A stretch of 64,000 nucleotides of DNA from Enterobacter sp. C2 (GCF_019880405.1 NZ_CP082269.1:1674001-1738000), one strand, 5' to 3'. Positions 53,164 through 62,951 are shown, counted from the first letter of the stretch. Notes: generated from the sequence alone by a model not told the origin. Made by a program: numbers and translations.

Positions 53164-53628
53164 ATGAAAAATCTTGGCTGGCTTCTTTCGTTAATTGGTA
53201 TTTTGCTCGGTATATACTCTCTTTTAATGGATGTAACCGTTCCCGTAGGGGATGGAACTAACGTAGTTAATTTTGGGTTGCTTTCACTAAGGCAAAATCT
53301 AATCATAATAGCTGGTTTTTTATTCTTAGGTGGTTTAATAGTTTCAGCCTTGAGTAGGAGGAAGCCTGTTCCTTTGGTTGATTTCACTGAGCTGGATAGG
53401 ATTGACGGCGAATATTTTGTCAGTCGTAACAATGAAAACGCCAATATTGATATATTAGCTATTGATAGAGTAAGCCTAATGCTTTTGCGTAAATATAGTA
53501 AAAGTAGTGTTTCTGATATTCTTCTGATGAATAGCCCACTTATTGATAAATGGTTAACTTCGATACCTAGCGAGCTACATAAAGACTTCAAGAAACAATT
53601 AGAGGTTAGGTTAAAAGAAAACAGTTGA
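53164..53628 (+). CDS. AT-rich moron membrane protein, 154 residues
   Basis: Two hydrophobic segments near the N terminus (NLGWLLSLIGILLGIYSLLM, about 3-22, and IIIAGFLFLGGLIVSAL, about 47-63), then a soluble helical part (DFTELDRIDGEYFVSRNNENANIDILAIDRVSLMLLRKY). Unlike its neighbours it is very AT-rich, has its own GGAG ribosome site and its own terminator, and lies between the G-T and tape measure genes, a typical moron site. Not recognised; may be expressed in the lysogen. Confidence 0.75.
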   Translation: MKNLGWLLSLIGILLGIYSLLMDVTVPVGDGTNVVNFGLLSLRQNLIIIAGFLFLGGLIVSALSRRKPVPLVDFTELDRIDGEYFVSRNNENANIDILAIDRVSLMLLRKYSKSSVSDILLMNSPLIDKWLTSIPSELHKDFKKQLEVRLKENS

Positions 53629-53631
53629 ATG

Positions 53632-53658
53632 AATCCCGCGCTAGCGGGATTTTTTTTT
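53632..53658 (+). terminator. Moron terminator
   Basis: Perfect 8-bp stem AATCCCGC-GCTA-GCGGGATT followed by a long T-run, three bases after the moron stop and ten bases before the tape measure start. Confidence 0.9.
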
Positions 53659-53667
53659 GGAGATAAA

Positions 53668-56121
53668 ATGGCTGGTAAATCTCTTGGCACCCTCACAATA
53701 GATCTCATAGCCAAGGTTGGTGGGTTTGTGGCGGGGATGGACAAAGCGGAACGTTCTTCGACTAAATGGCGTAGACAAGTAGAGGACAATGTCAAAGCCG
53801 CTAACTCGGCGATCTCCTCAATTGGCATCGTAGCTGCTGGGGCAGCAGTCGCGGCCAGTACTGCTGGCATTGCTTTGCTGAAGACCACATCTGAACAAAT
53901 AACCGAGACTGACCGTTGGGCTAAATCTCTACGCCTGTCAACTCAAGAGCTTTTGGCTTGGCAGTTTGCCGCCGAAAAGGCTGGGGTTTCTGGTGATCAG
54001 ATGGCCGATATCTTTAAAGATATAGGAGATAAAATAGGTGATGCTGTAATCAATAAGTCCGGGGAGGCCGTTGATGCGCTCAATGCTTTAGGTTTATCAG
54101 CAGACAAGTTATCTAAAACCACCCCAGATAAACAGCTTTTGGCTATAGGTGAGGCTTTAAGTAAAGTTTCAACTAACGCCGGTAAGATAACTATTCTTGA
54201 GAGTCTTGGTAATGATTTGTCAAAACTACTCCCGCTATTTGATAATAACAATGAAAAACTAAAATCATTCATTCAGCAAGCGAAAGATTATGGCGTTGCC
54301 CCTGATGCCAAGTCTATTAATGACTTGTTGAAAGTTAACGAACTTTTTCAAGATATTGAGGCTCAAGTTAAAGGGCTGAAAATTGAAATTGCAAGTGGGC
54401 TCGCAAAAGTAGACTTAACTCAATTAAATAAGTCTCTTAGCGATGTAAAAAACATCTTAACCGATCCATCTGTTTTACAAGGGCTGGCTTCTCTTGTGAG
54501 CCAGATAGCTGGGCTGGCGGGATGGATGGCAAAGGCGGCATCTGAGGCTGGTAAGCTTGCTGTAGCGTCAGGAAATAGAATGGCCGCATTAGGCGGCAAT
54601 GTCGATATGTCAAATATCGATCAGGTAAACGAGCGTATTGAATATCTTCAGAGGAACCTTTCGGGGCGGAACGGATTCTATTCCCAAGGGGAGTCTTTCT
54701 TTGGCTGGCTAACTGGCGGGGATGACAGCGTAAAAACCTTGAGCGAAGAGCTAAAGGGATTAATTGATCAACGTGAAAAGCTGTCGAAACAAAAAAATGC
54801 TGTGAATCTCCCACCCACTACCCAAGCCACCACAGCGCCAAAGAGTTCATTTGCGCTCGGAACCAATGAGGTTAACGGCAAGACTACAGTGGATGCAGGT
54901 GCTAAAAAGCTGGAAAACGCCTTTAAGGCGACCGAGCAGGCATACCAGCGGCAGATAGCACTGATCGACACCACGGGTAAAAAGGTGATCGAGGTTACAG
55001 AGCTTCAACGCCTTCAGTTTGATATTGCAGACGGCAAACTCGCCGGGCTCAATGAGATACAGAAAACCCGCTTGTCGCAGCTGGCCACCGAAATTGACCG
55101 GCTCAATGCTGTTCGCCGGGCGAGTGAAGAAAATCTCAAACTGGCTGAGTTCACCGCCGGGCTGCAGGCCTCTAACCAGAACGAGAAAGCGTCGCTTGAT
55201 ATTGATGTGGCCGGAGGCTGGCTGGGAGAGCAGGAGCGCGAGCGTATGCGTGACCGCCTCCAGATTCAGGCAGACTTCCTTTCTCGTCAGGCTGATCTGC
55301 AGAAGCAGTACCAGGCTGGCGATATAACAAAAACGCTTTATGACAGCGAGACCCAGGCTCTTAACGATGCGCTGGCCGAACGCCTGCAGATTCAGGAGGA
55401 TTACTACCAGCAGGTTGACGATCTCCGCAATAACGGTACTGCTGGTTTTGTCTCCGGGTTGGCCACGCAAATAGAGGCCTCCATGGATCTGTACTCCAAC
55501 ATGCAGCAGGTTGGCGCGCAGGCATTCAGCAGCCTGACCGATATGATCACCGAGTGGGCTGAAACAGGGAAGATGAACGTTAAGGACTTCGCAGCCACCT
55601 TTATTCAGTCGATGGGGGCAGCGCTTCTCCAGTACGCAGCTGCACAGGTGGCAATGGCTGCACTCCAGGCTTTTACCAGCATGATCGGCATACCTTACGT
55701 CGGTCCGACACTGGCAGGGCCAGCGGCGACGGCTGCAGCAGCTAGCGCTGGTGTGTTGATGCTCGGCGTCAGCTCAGCCCTCAAAGGCCAGGCTCATGAC
55801 GGTATCGACTCGGTACCGGAAACCGGCACTTGGCTGCTGCAAAAAGGCGAGCGTGTGACCACGGCTAAAACCAGCGCGAAGCTGGATGCCACGCTGGAGC
55901 GTGTAGGCAGGCAGTCTACCGGCGGTCAGGCTGCACACATCACCATTCCTGTCGAGGTTCACGGCGATCCGGATCAACGCACGCTGGCTCTGATAGAGGG
56001 GGCAGTGAAGCGCGGCGCGCAGCTGGGCTACCAGATGACGGCTAACGATCTGGCTGGCGGTTCAGGTCAGACATCAAAAGCGCTGAACAGCGGCTGGACG
56101 GTAGGGAGGAAAAAGCGCTGA
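53668..56121 (+). CDS. Tape measure protein
   Basis: 817 residues from ATG 53668 (GGAGATAAA upstream); the frame extension to 53629 runs through the terminator. N-terminal part: GKSLGTLTIDLIAKVGGFVAGMDKAERSSTKW, then long helices and a hydrophobic segment near 45-70. C-terminal part: QVGAQAFSSLTDMITEWAETGKMNVKDFAATFIQSMGAALLQYAAAQVAMAALQAF and GVLMLGVSSALKGQAHDGIDSVPETGTWLLQKGERV. It sets tail length. The first half is AT-rich and the second GC-rich, with the change near codon 390, so the gene is a mosaic. Confidence 0.92.
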   Translation: MAGKSLGTLTIDLIAKVGGFVAGMDKAERSSTKWRRQVEDNVKAANSAISSIGIVAAGAAVAASTAGIALLKTTSEQITETDRWAKSLRLSTQELLAWQFAAEKAGVSGDQMADIFKDIGDKIGDAVINKSGEAVDALNALGLSADKLSKTTPDKQLLAIGEALSKVSTNAGKITILESLGNDLSKLLPLFDNNNEKLKSFIQQAKDYGVAPDAKSINDLLKVNELFQDIEAQVKGLKIEIASGLAKVDLTQLNKSLSDVKNILTDPSVLQGLASLVSQIAGLAGWMAKAASEAGKLAVASGNRMAALGGNVDMSNIDQVNERIEYLQRNLSGRNGFYSQGESFFGWLTGGDDSVKTLSEELKGLIDQREKLSKQKNAVNLPPTTQATTAPKSSFALGTNEVNGKTTVDAGAKKLENAFKATEQAYQRQIALIDTTGKKVIEVTELQRLQFDIADGKLAGLNEIQKTRLSQLATEIDRLNAVRRASEENLKLAEFTAGLQASNQNEKASLDIDVAGGWLGEQERERMRDRLQIQADFLSRQADLQKQYQAGDITKTLYDSETQALNDALAERLQIQEDYYQQVDDLRNNGTAGFVSGLATQIEASMDLYSNMQQVGAQAFSSLTDMITEWAETGKMNVKDFAATFIQSMGAALLQYAAAQVAMAALQAFTSMIGIPYVGPTLAGPAATAAAASAGVLMLGVSSALKGQAHDGIDSVPETGTWLLQKGERVTTAKTSAKLDATLERVGRQSTGGQAAHITIPVEVHGDPDQRTLALIEGAVKRGAQLGYQMTANDLAGGSGQTSKALNSGWTVGRKKR

Positions 56122-56591
56122 TGGCCATTACAACCACGATTAACTATCCACACGATGCACTACCTGTACCTCTGCAGGAGGGCTACGGCCTGCGACCTGT
56201 CAGCCCGATAGTCAGAACCCAGATGACCAGTGGCAGGGCACGGCAGCGCCGCCGCTACATCTCGACTCCGACGGTCGCGACTGTCTCCTGGTTGCTGACT
56301 GATCTGCAGGCGCAGGCATTCGAGGCCTGGTTCCGCGACGCGCTGACCGACGGTGCGGCCTGGTTCAACATGAACCTGCGCACGCCCGGCGGCGAAGCCC
56401 CCAAGGTGTGCCGGTTCACTGATATCTATGAAGGACCGGATCTGGAGGGAGGGAATTTCTGGCGTTACTCGGCACAGCTTGAGCTGTTCGAACGCCCCCT
56501 GTTGCCACCGGGCTGGGGCGTGTTCCCGGGCTTTATTACCGGCGCGGATATTATCGATCTTGCAGTTAACAGGGAGTGGCCAGAAGCATGA
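56121..56591 (+). CDS. Minor tail protein, 156 residues
   Basis: NYPHDALPVPLQEGYGLRPVSPIVRTQMTSGRARQRRRYISTPTVATVSWLLTDLQAQAFEAWFRDALTDGAAWFNMNL resembles the distal-tail-type proteins after the tape measure of HK97-like siphophages. The start overlaps the tape measure stop by one base and the end overlaps the next gene. No assigned domain beyond this. Confidence 0.75.
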   Translation: MAITTTINYPHDALPVPLQEGYGLRPVSPIVRTQMTSGRARQRRRYISTPTVATVSWLLTDLQAQAFEAWFRDALTDGAAWFNMNLRTPGGEAPKVCRFTDIYEGPDLEGGNFWRYSAQLELFERPLLPPGWGVFPGFITGADIIDLAVNREWPEA

Positions 56592-57067
56592 CGATACTGA
56601 ACAGGCTTTACGCCTCCGGCGGCGATGAGGTGCTGATCGAGACGCTGCAAATCAACATCGGAAACGACGTGCATTATCTCACCCGTGGCTGGGATGATAT
56701 CGAAGTAGCAACGGAAGAGGGCGAGCGGCTAACTTTTCAGGGTTGCGGCATTGATATCGCCCTGCCTGCCCGGAACAGCGACGGCACGCAGGATCTGAAA
56801 TTTGCCATCAGCAATATCACTGGTGAGGTATCGAACGCAATCCGTAAGGCGCTCGATAACCTTCAGGGTGCAACGCTGACCTATCGCCTGTACATATCAA
56901 CCAGCCTGAATGCACCGGCGGCGCGACCGTATACGCTGGCGATTAAAACCGGCTACTGGACGTCCACTGAGGTGCAGATCACCGCAGGCTACATGAACGT
57001 GCTGGATACGGCCTGGCCCCGGTACCGTTATACGCTGCCCGCGTTCCCCGGTCTTCGCTACCTCTGA
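56588..57067 (+). CDS. DUF1833-type minor tail protein
   Basis: 159 residues from ATG 56588 (ATGA overlap). MTILNRLYASGGDEVLIETL and QINIGNDVHYLTRGWDDIEVATEEGERLTFQGCGIDIALPARNSDGTQDLKFAISNITG are the DUF1833 pattern, equivalent to lambda gpL-position proteins. It probably forms part of the tail tip. AT the 3' end PRYRYTLPAFPGLRYL finishes the family pattern. Confidence 0.85.
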   Translation: MTILNRLYASGGDEVLIETLQINIGNDVHYLTRGWDDIEVATEEGERLTFQGCGIDIALPARNSDGTQDLKFAISNITGEVSNAIRKALDNLQGATLTYRLYISTSLNAPAARPYTLAIKTGYWTSTEVQITAGYMNVLDTAWPRYRYTLPAFPGLRYL

Positions 57068-57074
57068 GGTTCAC

Positions 57075-57455
57075 ATGTTCGATATAGACAAATACCGATC
57101 TGTCACCTGGCAGATGGGCGGACGCGTCTGGCCGGTGCTCGACTGTTATGGCGTGGTGCATGAGGTACGCCGTGATCTTGGGCTGCCGGAATGGCCTGTA
57201 TTCGAGGGCGTGATCCGCGAGGGCGATACGATGATGCGAACCTTTGCGGAATTTTCTACCAGCGTGCAGCGCACGGCGGCGAAAGAGGGGGCGGTTGCGG
57301 CATGTTACTCCGGCGGAGTTGTCGATCACCTGGGCGTTGTCGTCAACATTGACGGCGCGCTGCATGTACTTGAGTCAAACCCACACCGTAACGTGACAAT
57401 CCTGCCTCTGGCCCGCTTTGAGCGGCTGTATTCATCCGTGGAGTATTACGAGTGA
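57075..57455 (+). CDS. NlpC/P60-type tail assembly protein
   Basis: 126 residues. LDCYGVVHEVRRDLGLPEWP holds the catalytic cysteine (C24) of the NlpC/P60 peptidase, and VVDHLGVVVNIDGALHVLESNPH the histidine. Such proteins (lambda gpK position) may cleave peptidoglycan during DNA entry or act in tail tip assembly. Overlaps the next gene by four bases. Confidence 0.87.
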   Translation: MFDIDKYRSVTWQMGGRVWPVLDCYGVVHEVRRDLGLPEWPVFEGVIREGDTMMRTFAEFSTSVQRTAAKEGAVAACYSGGVVDHLGVVVNIDGALHVLESNPHRNVTILPLARFERLYSSVEYYE

Positions 57456-60400
57456 CCATACGCATCTATCCTTCCCGGCTACCGGGAGCGCCGCTGGAGA
57501 CGCACCAACACGGCGCGCTGACGCTGCATCAGTGGTTCAATAAAAACGTGACCAGTTACCAGAATGACCGCCAGCAACATCCTGTGGCAGTCGAGGTAAA
57601 CGGCGTTCCTGTGCCGTCGCAGGAATGGCCTTTCTGCCAGTTGCAGCCTGACAGTGATGTGAAGGTTTATCCGATCCCATATGGGCCAGCCGTGCCAGCA
57701 TGGGCCGTATGGACTGCTGTTGCCATTTCTGTTGCTTCAGCGGCTTATAGCATTTACATGATGACCACCATGGATAAGGGTGGGCTCAGTGGTCAGGGCC
57801 AGGGTGATCAGATTTCGCTGGACCCGGCAAGAGCCAACGCTGCCCGCCTGGGCGATCCTATTCGCGAGGTGTTCGGTCTCTGCCGGGTATATCCGGATTA
57901 TGTCGTGCAGCCTGTTAGCCGTTTCGTTAACGAACGTGACATGGTAACCAGCATGTTTGTGTGCTGGGGCGTCGGCAATGGCGATATTAAAAAAGAGGAT
58001 TTGCGCATCGGGGCAACGCCTGGCAGCAGCTTTGGCGATGATGTCACCTACACCATTTACCCGCCGGGGGCTGATGTCTCGGCAGATCCTCGCTCTGAGA
58101 ACTGGTACAACTCCACCGAGGTCGGGGGTACGTCCGCTGGTGGCTCTGGTCTGGATCTCGGTACCAGCGGCCCGGCAGCTGTCAGCGTTGACGCCGACGC
58201 GGTACTGGTATCCGGCAACACGGTAACGCTGATTGGCTCTGTGTCATCCGGGAACAGCGACACGGAGATCCCGTCCGGCTGGGTGGTGGGCACGCTGATT
58301 AACATCGAGGCTCCGGACACCTATACAGTAACCAGTACCGGCGGATACAGCGAGATCGCCGGTTCCGTGGCCGAGCTCGCACCTGTTGTGGGTATGCCTC
58401 TGACGCTGGAAATCAATAACGACCAGTTTGATCTGGTTATTGCCGCGTACTCCCCGGCGGTTGCGGCTGTTCCCGGCGTGGGTGGCAGTAGCGCCACTGT
58501 CAGCGCCAGCGCCGCGCCGCAGACCTACAATTTCAGCGGCAGCCCGCAGACGTTCAGCATCACCTGGAAAAACCGCACGTGGTCTGTGTCGCTGACAGCA
58601 AACTACGTGACTATGTCTGGCCTGGTGTCAGCGATTACCAGTCAGCTGAACGGATCCGGGCTGGTTGCAAACGACAGATCGGGGCGCATCGTTATCAGCG
58701 AAGATTCCAGCCCGTTCGCTGGTGGTACCATTACGTTCAGCTCGTTGCCGGTAGTGGCATTCGGCAGCGCGCCTGTGTCCGTTGCGGGGGTGGCCTCCAG
58801 CGGCGGTACCGCTGCGCGGCTGGCCAGCCTGCGTCTGTCATATCCCGGCGGCGCGCCATTCGCCGGGCTTCCCGCCGGTCAGCAGCGATTTAGCCTGACA
58901 CCCTCAGGATATCAGTACCAGATAACAGCCATCGATGCGCTGACCATAACCGTAGCGCGCGTAACGGTTACGAAAGACCTGGCCGGTAACACGGTGACGA
59001 CTGTGGATCCGCGCTGGACTGGTTTCACAGCACGTACATTACTGGATGCGTCGGTTACCAGCGTTAACGATAACTACGACTGGCTCGGGCCGTTCCTGTG
59101 CTGTCCGGACGGTGAGACCACCGACCGTATGGAGATCAACCTGAACTTCCAGAACGGACTGGTGCGCTACAACAGCAAAGGAAAACGCCGTTCCGCGAGC
59201 GTGGGGATCATTATCCAGTACCGTGCCGCCGGAAGCGCTGGCGACTGGCAGCAGGTGGCGCTGGGGTACGAGCGTCAGACTGAGGACCAGATAGGTTTCA
59301 CCGAAGCGATCGACGTTCCACCAGGTCAGTATGAAATACGCATGCGCCGCACCGAGCCGCCGGCGGGCAGCAGCACGCGCGATCAGGTTTACTGGCAGGC
59401 GCTGCGCTCCCGGTTACCGCGTCGCCCGTCGCGTTATGACGGCGTTACCACGATCGGCCTGACAATACGCACCGGCTCCCGTCTGGCTGCGCAGTCCGAT
59501 CGCCGCGTCAGCGTGACGTCACCGCGTATCTATGACAACGGACACCCGGCGCGCAGCATCAGTGGTGCACTGTGGCATGTCCTCGACTCAATTGGTATGG
59601 AGGCTGACGCCGCTGCGATCGCCGCGATTGAGTCAGCATACTGGACGCCCAGAGGGGAGACGTTCGATTACGTGGCCAGTGAGTCCGGCAAATCAGCGCT
59701 CGATATCCTGCAGACGATTTGCAACGCCGGGATGAGCTATTTCCTGCTCTCCGACGGGCTGGCCAGCGTGGGGAGAGAGGGGGTTAAAAACTGGTCAGGC
59801 GTTATCAGCCCGCAGGAAACCACCGAGGAGCTGCAGACCTCGTTCACTGCGCCTACAGAGGATGATTTCGACGCGGTGGACGTGACATTTGTCAGCAGCC
59901 TGACCTGGGCAGAGGAAACCATCCAGTGCAGGCAGGGCAGCGGCACGCCGCGCAAAGTGGAAGACTACAAATTATATGGCGTAACAGACCCGGATCGCGC
60001 CTGGCGTATCGGGATGCGCCGCCTGATGAAGTATTTGCATCAGAGGCTTGCACACTCCACCTCCACGGAGCTGGACGCGCTCTGTTACCAGTACGGCGAT
60101 CGCCTGGTGCTGACCGACGATATTCCGGGCAGCGACACCATCAGCTGTCTGGTCACGGATATGCGCCACGACGGCGCAGTGGTGACCCTGACAGTCAGTG
60201 AACCGCTTGACTGGACGTTTGAAAACCCCCGGTGCCTGCTGCGCCTGCAGGATGGCAGTGCCACGCCGCTGCTGGTACCGCAGCAGGTGGATGAGTACAC
60301 CCTGACGTTGCCGGAGAGTGCCGCGCTTCGGCTCGATGAATGGGAGATGAACAGCCCGTACAGGGAGCCGCCGCGCCTGATCTTCTGCTCATCAAACAGG

Positions 60401-60529
60401 GTAGGGTACGACGCCACGGTGACCAGTATCGATCCTTCATCTGATGGCACCTGCCAGCTCAACGCCGCGCAATATTCGCCGGTGTATTACCAGTTCGACG
60501 ACGCCAGCTACCCCGGCGACGCCGCTTAA
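57452..60529 (+). CDS. TipJ-like host specificity/tail tip protein
   Basis: 1025 residues, the lambda J position. N-terminal segment IRIYPSRLPGAPLETHQHGALTLHQWFNKNVTSY, a hydrophobic stretch near 90-110 (VPAWAVWTAVAISVASAAYSIYMMTTM), then DPARANAARLGDPIREVFGLCRVYPDYVVQPVSRFVNERDMVTSMFVCWG identify the TipJ family. The middle (220-500) is Ser/Gly/Val-rich beta domains that may vary. The C-terminal part resembles fibronectin-like tail hub segments. It would form the central tip; binding target unknown. Followed by a terminator. Confidence 0.9.
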   Translation: MTIRIYPSRLPGAPLETHQHGALTLHQWFNKNVTSYQNDRQQHPVAVEVNGVPVPSQEWPFCQLQPDSDVKVYPIPYGPAVPAWAVWTAVAISVASAAYSIYMMTTMDKGGLSGQGQGDQISLDPARANAARLGDPIREVFGLCRVYPDYVVQPVSRFVNERDMVTSMFVCWGVGNGDIKKEDLRIGATPGSSFGDDVTYTIYPPGADVSADPRSENWYNSTEVGGTSAGGSGLDLGTSGPAAVSVDADAVLVSGNTVTLIGSVSSGNSDTEIPSGWVVGTLINIEAPDTYTVTSTGGYSEIAGSVAELAPVVGMPLTLEINNDQFDLVIAAYSPAVAAVPGVGGSSATVSASAAPQTYNFSGSPQTFSITWKNRTWSVSLTANYVTMSGLVSAITSQLNGSGLVANDRSGRIVISEDSSPFAGGTITFSSLPVVAFGSAPVSVAGVASSGGTAARLASLRLSYPGGAPFAGLPAGQQRFSLTPSGYQYQITAIDALTITVARVTVTKDLAGNTVTTVDPRWTGFTARTLLDASVTSVNDNYDWLGPFLCCPDGETTDRMEINLNFQNGLVRYNSKGKRRSASVGIIIQYRAAGSAGDWQQVALGYERQTEDQIGFTEAIDVPPGQYEIRMRRTEPPAGSSTRDQVYWQALRSRLPRRPSRYDGVTTIGLTIRTGSRLAAQSDRRVSVTSPRIYDNGHPARSISGALWHVLDSIGMEADAAAIAAIESAYWTPRGETFDYVASESGKSALDILQTICNAGMSYFLLSDGLASVGREGVKNWSGVISPQETTEELQTSFTAPTEDDFDAVDVTFVSSLTWAEETIQCRQGSGTPRKVEDYKLYGVTDPDRAWRIGMRRLMKYLHQRLAHSTSTELDALCYQYGDRLVLTDDIPGSDTISCLVTDMRHDGAVVTLTVSEPLDWTFENPRCLLRLQDGSATPLLVPQQVDEYTLTLPESAALRLDEWEMNSPYREPPRLIFCSSNRVGYDATVTSIDPSSDGTCQLNAAQYSPVYYQFDDASYPGDAA

Positions 60530-60544
60530 ACAAACGGAACCCAC

Positions 60545-60568
60545 AAACCCGCTTCGGCGGGTTTTTTT
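60545..60568 (+). terminator. Terminator between tail tip and tail spike genes
   Basis: Perfect 8-bp stem AAACCCGC-TTCG-GCGGGTTT with a UUCG tetraloop and seven T residues. Confidence 0.88.
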
Positions 60569-60583
60569 ATGCCCGGAGCATGC

Positions 60584-62833
60584 ATGACAATCCACAACAC
60601 CCGTAATCCGCTGGGGTCCACGGATCCGCGTGACCTGTTCGATAACGCCCAGAACTACGACCAGGCGATTAACAGCATCACCCAGGCGATCTGGCTTGAC
60701 CGTTTTGGCTTGACCCGCCGGAGCTGGTACGGACTGGAACTGATGGTTACCGAAGCTGCGGCTAAATACGGTCTGATCACTCTCACCGGCGTTTCATTCA
60801 CTACCGGTGCGACGGTTAATCTGAATGAGGCGCTGCTGAACCCGGCAGATAATAACTATTACCAGTGGACCGGCACTTTCCCGGTAGGTGGCAAGGTTGT
60901 GCCGCCGAACTCGTCCCCGCAATCTACCGGCGGCCAGGGGCCTGGCAAATGGCTTAATGTTCTCGATGGCGCGCTGCGCAGCCAGCTTAATACCAATGGC
61001 GGCGCAGCTATGGTTCGCGCTGACGACGGGCGGACGGTGCAACAGTGGCTGGTGGCCGTTGACTCAGCAGAATATAAAGCCCGCAACACTGCAGCGTTCA
61101 GCAGAATAGATTATCTCGTGCATTCACGCGGCGCGTTCAAAGTGCTGTTCCAGGGCGATTCACTGACAGCCGGTTTTGATCGCTCGTCAACAGATGTCAG
61201 ACCTGCCGACAATGGCGACTGGGCGACGCATGCCACCACTACGTATCCGGAGCGGTTCACCGATTTTCTCTCCGAACAGTCCGGCTGCAACGTTGGCAGG
61301 GTTATCCGTGCGATTTCGGGTTATACAGCAGAACAGAGCCTGAACGAGCCAGCCTGGCAGGCGAATCCAGGCTGTGACGTAGCGATCCTGATGCTGGGAA
61401 CGAACGATGCGTCAGGGAATTCCACGCTGGACGTTTATATGGACTGCATGGAGAAGCTGATCCGCAGGTTTATCAAGTGGGGAATGGCGGTTGTTGTATC
61501 TCTGCCCACCGGTGGCCCGACTCCGGGTGGTCTGTGGTTCCTGTGGGCGAAGCGCCTGCGCAACCTGGCCACCCTCTACGGGTGCATCGTGTTTGATCCA
61601 CAGGACATGCTGTACCACCGCAACCCGGGTGCTATTTCTGCCGATGGCGTCCACTTTAACACCATGGGCTATGCCCTGCATGCGCACCAGCTGGCCTCGC
61701 TGTTCATGGGTGGCGGCCTGCTTAACTCCTACACCAAGATCTCCAATGAAACCTATATGTTCCCGGGCGTCAGTATGGACAATTACGGCTATTGCGATGC
61801 CACTGGTAACGTTGCAGTAGGCCGCAGCCAGCCGGGTACATTTACCCGCGCCAAAACCACTGGCGTACTGCCGCCGAAGCAGAAAGCTATCATGACCTTC
61901 AGCTTCTATCTTGATGCGGCAGCGGCCAACATTACAGGGAAGGTCCAGGGCGAGTGTTTTGTGCTGCTGCAGGATACCAACTGGTTCGTGGGGACCGCGA
62001 ACAAACCTGAGGTGCCGTATTACAAACGGGCAAACACACAGGCCCCGTTCCACAGCACGCTGGTTGAGGTTGGTGCCTACAGTGCGCCGGGGCCAATCGG
62101 GACAAATGGTGAAGTGAGCGGTGCCACTCAGTTCCTGGGCAGGATCATCGGCAGGGGCTGGCACACCATCACCATTCATAACGATCTCAAAGGCGGTGCC
62201 GTCAATGAGTCCTATGTTAACGGACTGGTGATAACGCCTGTTCCGGTAGGCTTCTCAGCGAACAATCTCTGGAGCGAAGACGAGCGTAAAATCCGCGTGG
62301 TTCACTCAAAAAAATTCCCGAGCCCCTCCGGAGTCTCTGGTGTCCCGTCCGCCGTCCCGCTGACCTCGTTCTTTATGCGCTGCCCGCAGTCACTGCTGCC
62401 TACCGGGCGCGGGAATGTTCAGGGTGACTTCAGCCTGTTCTATAACGGTGGCTTCGCCAAGCTCAGGATCGTATCGGCCAACGGAATTGTTTTCGAGGGT
62501 GTAGTGATTCGCGGTTCGACGCTGAAATCCTTCCGGGTGGTGCAGACGTTTACTACTGCAACAACAAACTTACCAACGATTACTGCAAAATTGTCTACCG
62601 CCCTGGGCGTGGTCACGCAGCCTGGTTCGTTCGGCACCAACATGCCAAACGAAGCGATCACTGACTATAACGGTGGTCTGACTGACAGTGCCACCTATCC
62701 GGGTTTCGTTGGCGGTATATATTTACAGTTCACCGTAGCATGGTCGGGCACACCTCCCGGCGACTACTGGACCGTAGAGCTGGATGGTGGTGACTATTTC
62801 GGAAATTCAGAGGCTGCATTCGGTACCATTTAA
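60584..62833 (+). CDS. Tail spike/fibre with SGNH (GDSL) esterase domain
   Basis: 749 residues from ATG 60584 (GGAG upstream). N-terminal anchor: NTRNPLGSTDPRDLFDNAQNYDQAINS. Residues about 190-390 form an SGNH hydrolase: block I VLFQGDSLTAGFD (nucleophile Ser), block III ILMLGTNDASGN, block V ADGVHFNTMGYALHAHQLA (Asp and His). The C-terminal half is beta-rich and probably trimeric. It likely removes acetyl groups from, or binds, surface polysaccharide (inference). It is preceded by its own terminator-separated start, so it can be exchanged as a unit. Confidence 0.87.
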   Translation: MTIHNTRNPLGSTDPRDLFDNAQNYDQAINSITQAIWLDRFGLTRRSWYGLELMVTEAAAKYGLITLTGVSFTTGATVNLNEALLNPADNNYYQWTGTFPVGGKVVPPNSSPQSTGGQGPGKWLNVLDGALRSQLNTNGGAAMVRADDGRTVQQWLVAVDSAEYKARNTAAFSRIDYLVHSRGAFKVLFQGDSLTAGFDRSSTDVRPADNGDWATHATTTYPERFTDFLSEQSGCNVGRVIRAISGYTAEQSLNEPAWQANPGCDVAILMLGTNDASGNSTLDVYMDCMEKLIRRFIKWGMAVVVSLPTGGPTPGGLWFLWAKRLRNLATLYGCIVFDPQDMLYHRNPGAISADGVHFNTMGYALHAHQLASLFMGGGLLNSYTKISNETYMFPGVSMDNYGYCDATGNVAVGRSQPGTFTRAKTTGVLPPKQKAIMTFSFYLDAAAANITGKVQGECFVLLQDTNWFVGTANKPEVPYYKRANTQAPFHSTLVEVGAYSAPGPIGTNGEVSGATQFLGRIIGRGWHTITIHNDLKGGAVNESYVNGLVITPVPVGFSANNLWSEDERKIRVVHSKKFPSPSGVSGVPSAVPLTSFFMRCPQSLLPTGRGNVQGDFSLFYNGGFAKLRIVSANGIVFEGVVIRGSTLKSFRVVQTFTTATTNLPTITAKLSTALGVVTQPGSFGTNMPNEAITDYNGGLTDSATYPGFVGGIYLQFTVAWSGTPPGDYWTVELDGGDYFGNSEAAFGTI

Positions 62834-62910
62834 TAATAACCTGCGCACATAATCGCTCAGCGTAAATAATCAATAGGCCGCACCGTCTTGATCTGGCCCC
62901 TCTTTGAAAC

Positions 62911-62930
62911 TACTGTTCATATATACAGTA
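62911..62930 (+). promoter_or_regulatory. LexA box (SOS operator)
   Basis: TACTGTTCATATATACAGTA fits the enterobacterial LexA consensus CTGT-N8-ACAG with matching flanks. It overlaps a promoter with -35 TTGAAA (62904-62909) and lies 21 bases before the GTG of the first gene of a two-gene operon. A strong SOS site. Confidence 0.9.
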
Positions 62931-62951
62931 TTTAACAAGGAGGGGCACACC

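Noticed and set aside
53136..53888. 250-codon minus-strand frame over the moron and tape measure start
   Set aside because: It crosses two supported genes and a terminator; low-complexity Ser/Leu composition is an effect of the AT-rich reverse complement.
62904..62951. TTG start giving a 95-residue version of the first SOS gene
   Set aside because: The extra codons are the -35 and LexA box sequence; the GTG at 62952 has an AAGGAGG site.
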